This document shows, one piece after another, positions 19,044 to 19,504 of a stretch of DNA of 19,504 nt. Each line of letters opens with the position of its first letter. Position 1 is the stretch's first letter. The position numbers and the translations under genes are program-made. Source of the DNA: Emmonsiellopsis sp. PD_33 (Eukaryota > Ascomycota > Eurotiomycetes > Onygenales > Ajellomycetaceae); assembly GCA_032988165.1 (NCBI GenBank), contig JANTQF010000507.1, positions 1 to 19,504 of the forward strand. The letters are read 5' to 3'. The notes under the pieces were generated by a model. It searched no databases and had not been told where the DNA came from. It saw only the letters and a list, made by a program, of their open reading frames with translations.

Positions 19044-19504
19044 GTTTTATGTTCCGGTTTTTTTTTTTTTGTTTGGGAAAAAGGATTACACACATACATA
19101 ATATGTTGTTATATGGGCTTTTGTTTGTCTATGTTTTGCATTTTCAGGGAGTGTGGCTATGTATTTCTGTTCTGCTATTCCTCTTTTTCTTTCCCCCCCC
19201 ATATAGATCATGTCTCGCGCACCTTTTTTTTTTCATTTCCTCGGTATCGTTGACCATATACCCAAGATTCTTTGCCTTTTTTCGCCCCTTTTACTACATC
19301 TCCTTTCTTCTCTTCATGTATAATGGCATCCTGATTTTATTTTTCCCGGAAAAAACCGGGCGATTGTTTTCTTGCTACATGATTGTATTTGCCTCCTTTT
19401 CCGCCTAATGTCCCTCCTTCTTATGCTGTTAGTTAATCAACAAACGATTCCATTAGGTGTTCACGGAGTATGTTTCCAAAGGAGACTATACTACTGCCCA
19501 GGCC
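19044..19504 (+). other. T-rich 3' flank of the DUF3405 gene
   Basis: Long poly-T and pyrimidine runs follow the stop codon, as expected for a fungal 3' UTR and 3'-end region. One T-rich reading frame (19049-19408) is hydrophobic only because TTT/TTC codons give Phe; it has no other sign of coding. Nothing else is recognised before the window ends. Confidence 0.6.

Noticed and set aside
19049..19408. Hydrophobic 119-codon frame after the DUF3405 gene
   Set aside because: Hydrophobicity comes from poly-T sequence giving Phe and Leu codons; it fits a 3' UTR.
1..19504. tRNA genes, rRNA and CRISPR arrays
   Set aside because: Reading both strands I found no convincing tRNA B-box (GGTTCRANYCC) with a matching cloverleaf, no rRNA-like sequence, and no regularly spaced direct repeats with unique spacers.

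Overview
The window is nuclear DNA from a filamentous ascomycete. Four protein genes are broken by short introns (49 to 129 nt) with GTATGT/GTAAGT/GTACGT-type donors, CTAAC/CTGAC-type branch sequences and CAG/TAG acceptors. They sit between long non-coding intervals with pyrimidine-rich leaders. The gene content (rad23, an apsA/num1-type cortical anchor, and the fungal families DUF3431 and DUF3405) points to Pezizomycotina. The protein style suggests Eurotiomycetes, perhaps Onygenales, but that lower rank is a guess. I see no bacterial, viral, CRISPR or intact transposon content.

Layout, left to right. 1-1017 is non-coding, holds a perfect 22-bp palindrome, and includes the rad23 3' flank. 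1018-2668 (minus) is rad23, a ubiquitin-shuttle and DNA-repair factor in seven coding exons, the first only 18 nt. 2669-3740 is the spacer upstream of rad23. 3741-4850 (minus) is a DUF3431 type II membrane protein in three exons. Its last exon is 49 nt, encodes a Cys-rich tail, and is easily missed because the intron donor overlaps an in-frame stop. 4851-8898 is a 4-kb divergent non-coding interval with paired E-boxes, CCAAT boxes, a purine tract and a pyrimidine-rich leader. 8899-13875 (plus) is an ApsA/Num1/Mcp5-type protein of 1603 residues: coiled coils, a Thr/Glu repeat, seven tandem 28-32-residue repeats and a C-terminal PH domain. 13876-16645 is the apsA 3' flank plus the promoter of the last gene. 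16646-19043 (plus) is a DUF3405 type II membrane protein of 683 residues in six exons. 19044-19504 is its T-rich 3' flank.

The genes are independent eukaryotic transcription units, not an operon. Rad23 acts in nucleotide excision repair and proteasomal delivery. ApsA anchors dynein/microtubules, and in yeast mitochondria, at the cell cortex for nuclear positioning. The two DUF proteins have the layout of Golgi/ER type II enzymes, but their activity is unknown. I did not find a clear new multi-gene system. The items most worth a second look are the hidden DUF3431 tail exon, a possible apsA leader intron that would remove upstream ATGs, the upstream-ATG cluster of the DUF3405 gene, the apsA repeat array and the 22-bp palindrome. 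All exon boundaries were placed by eye from splice signals, reading frame and remembered family features; no alignment was run.
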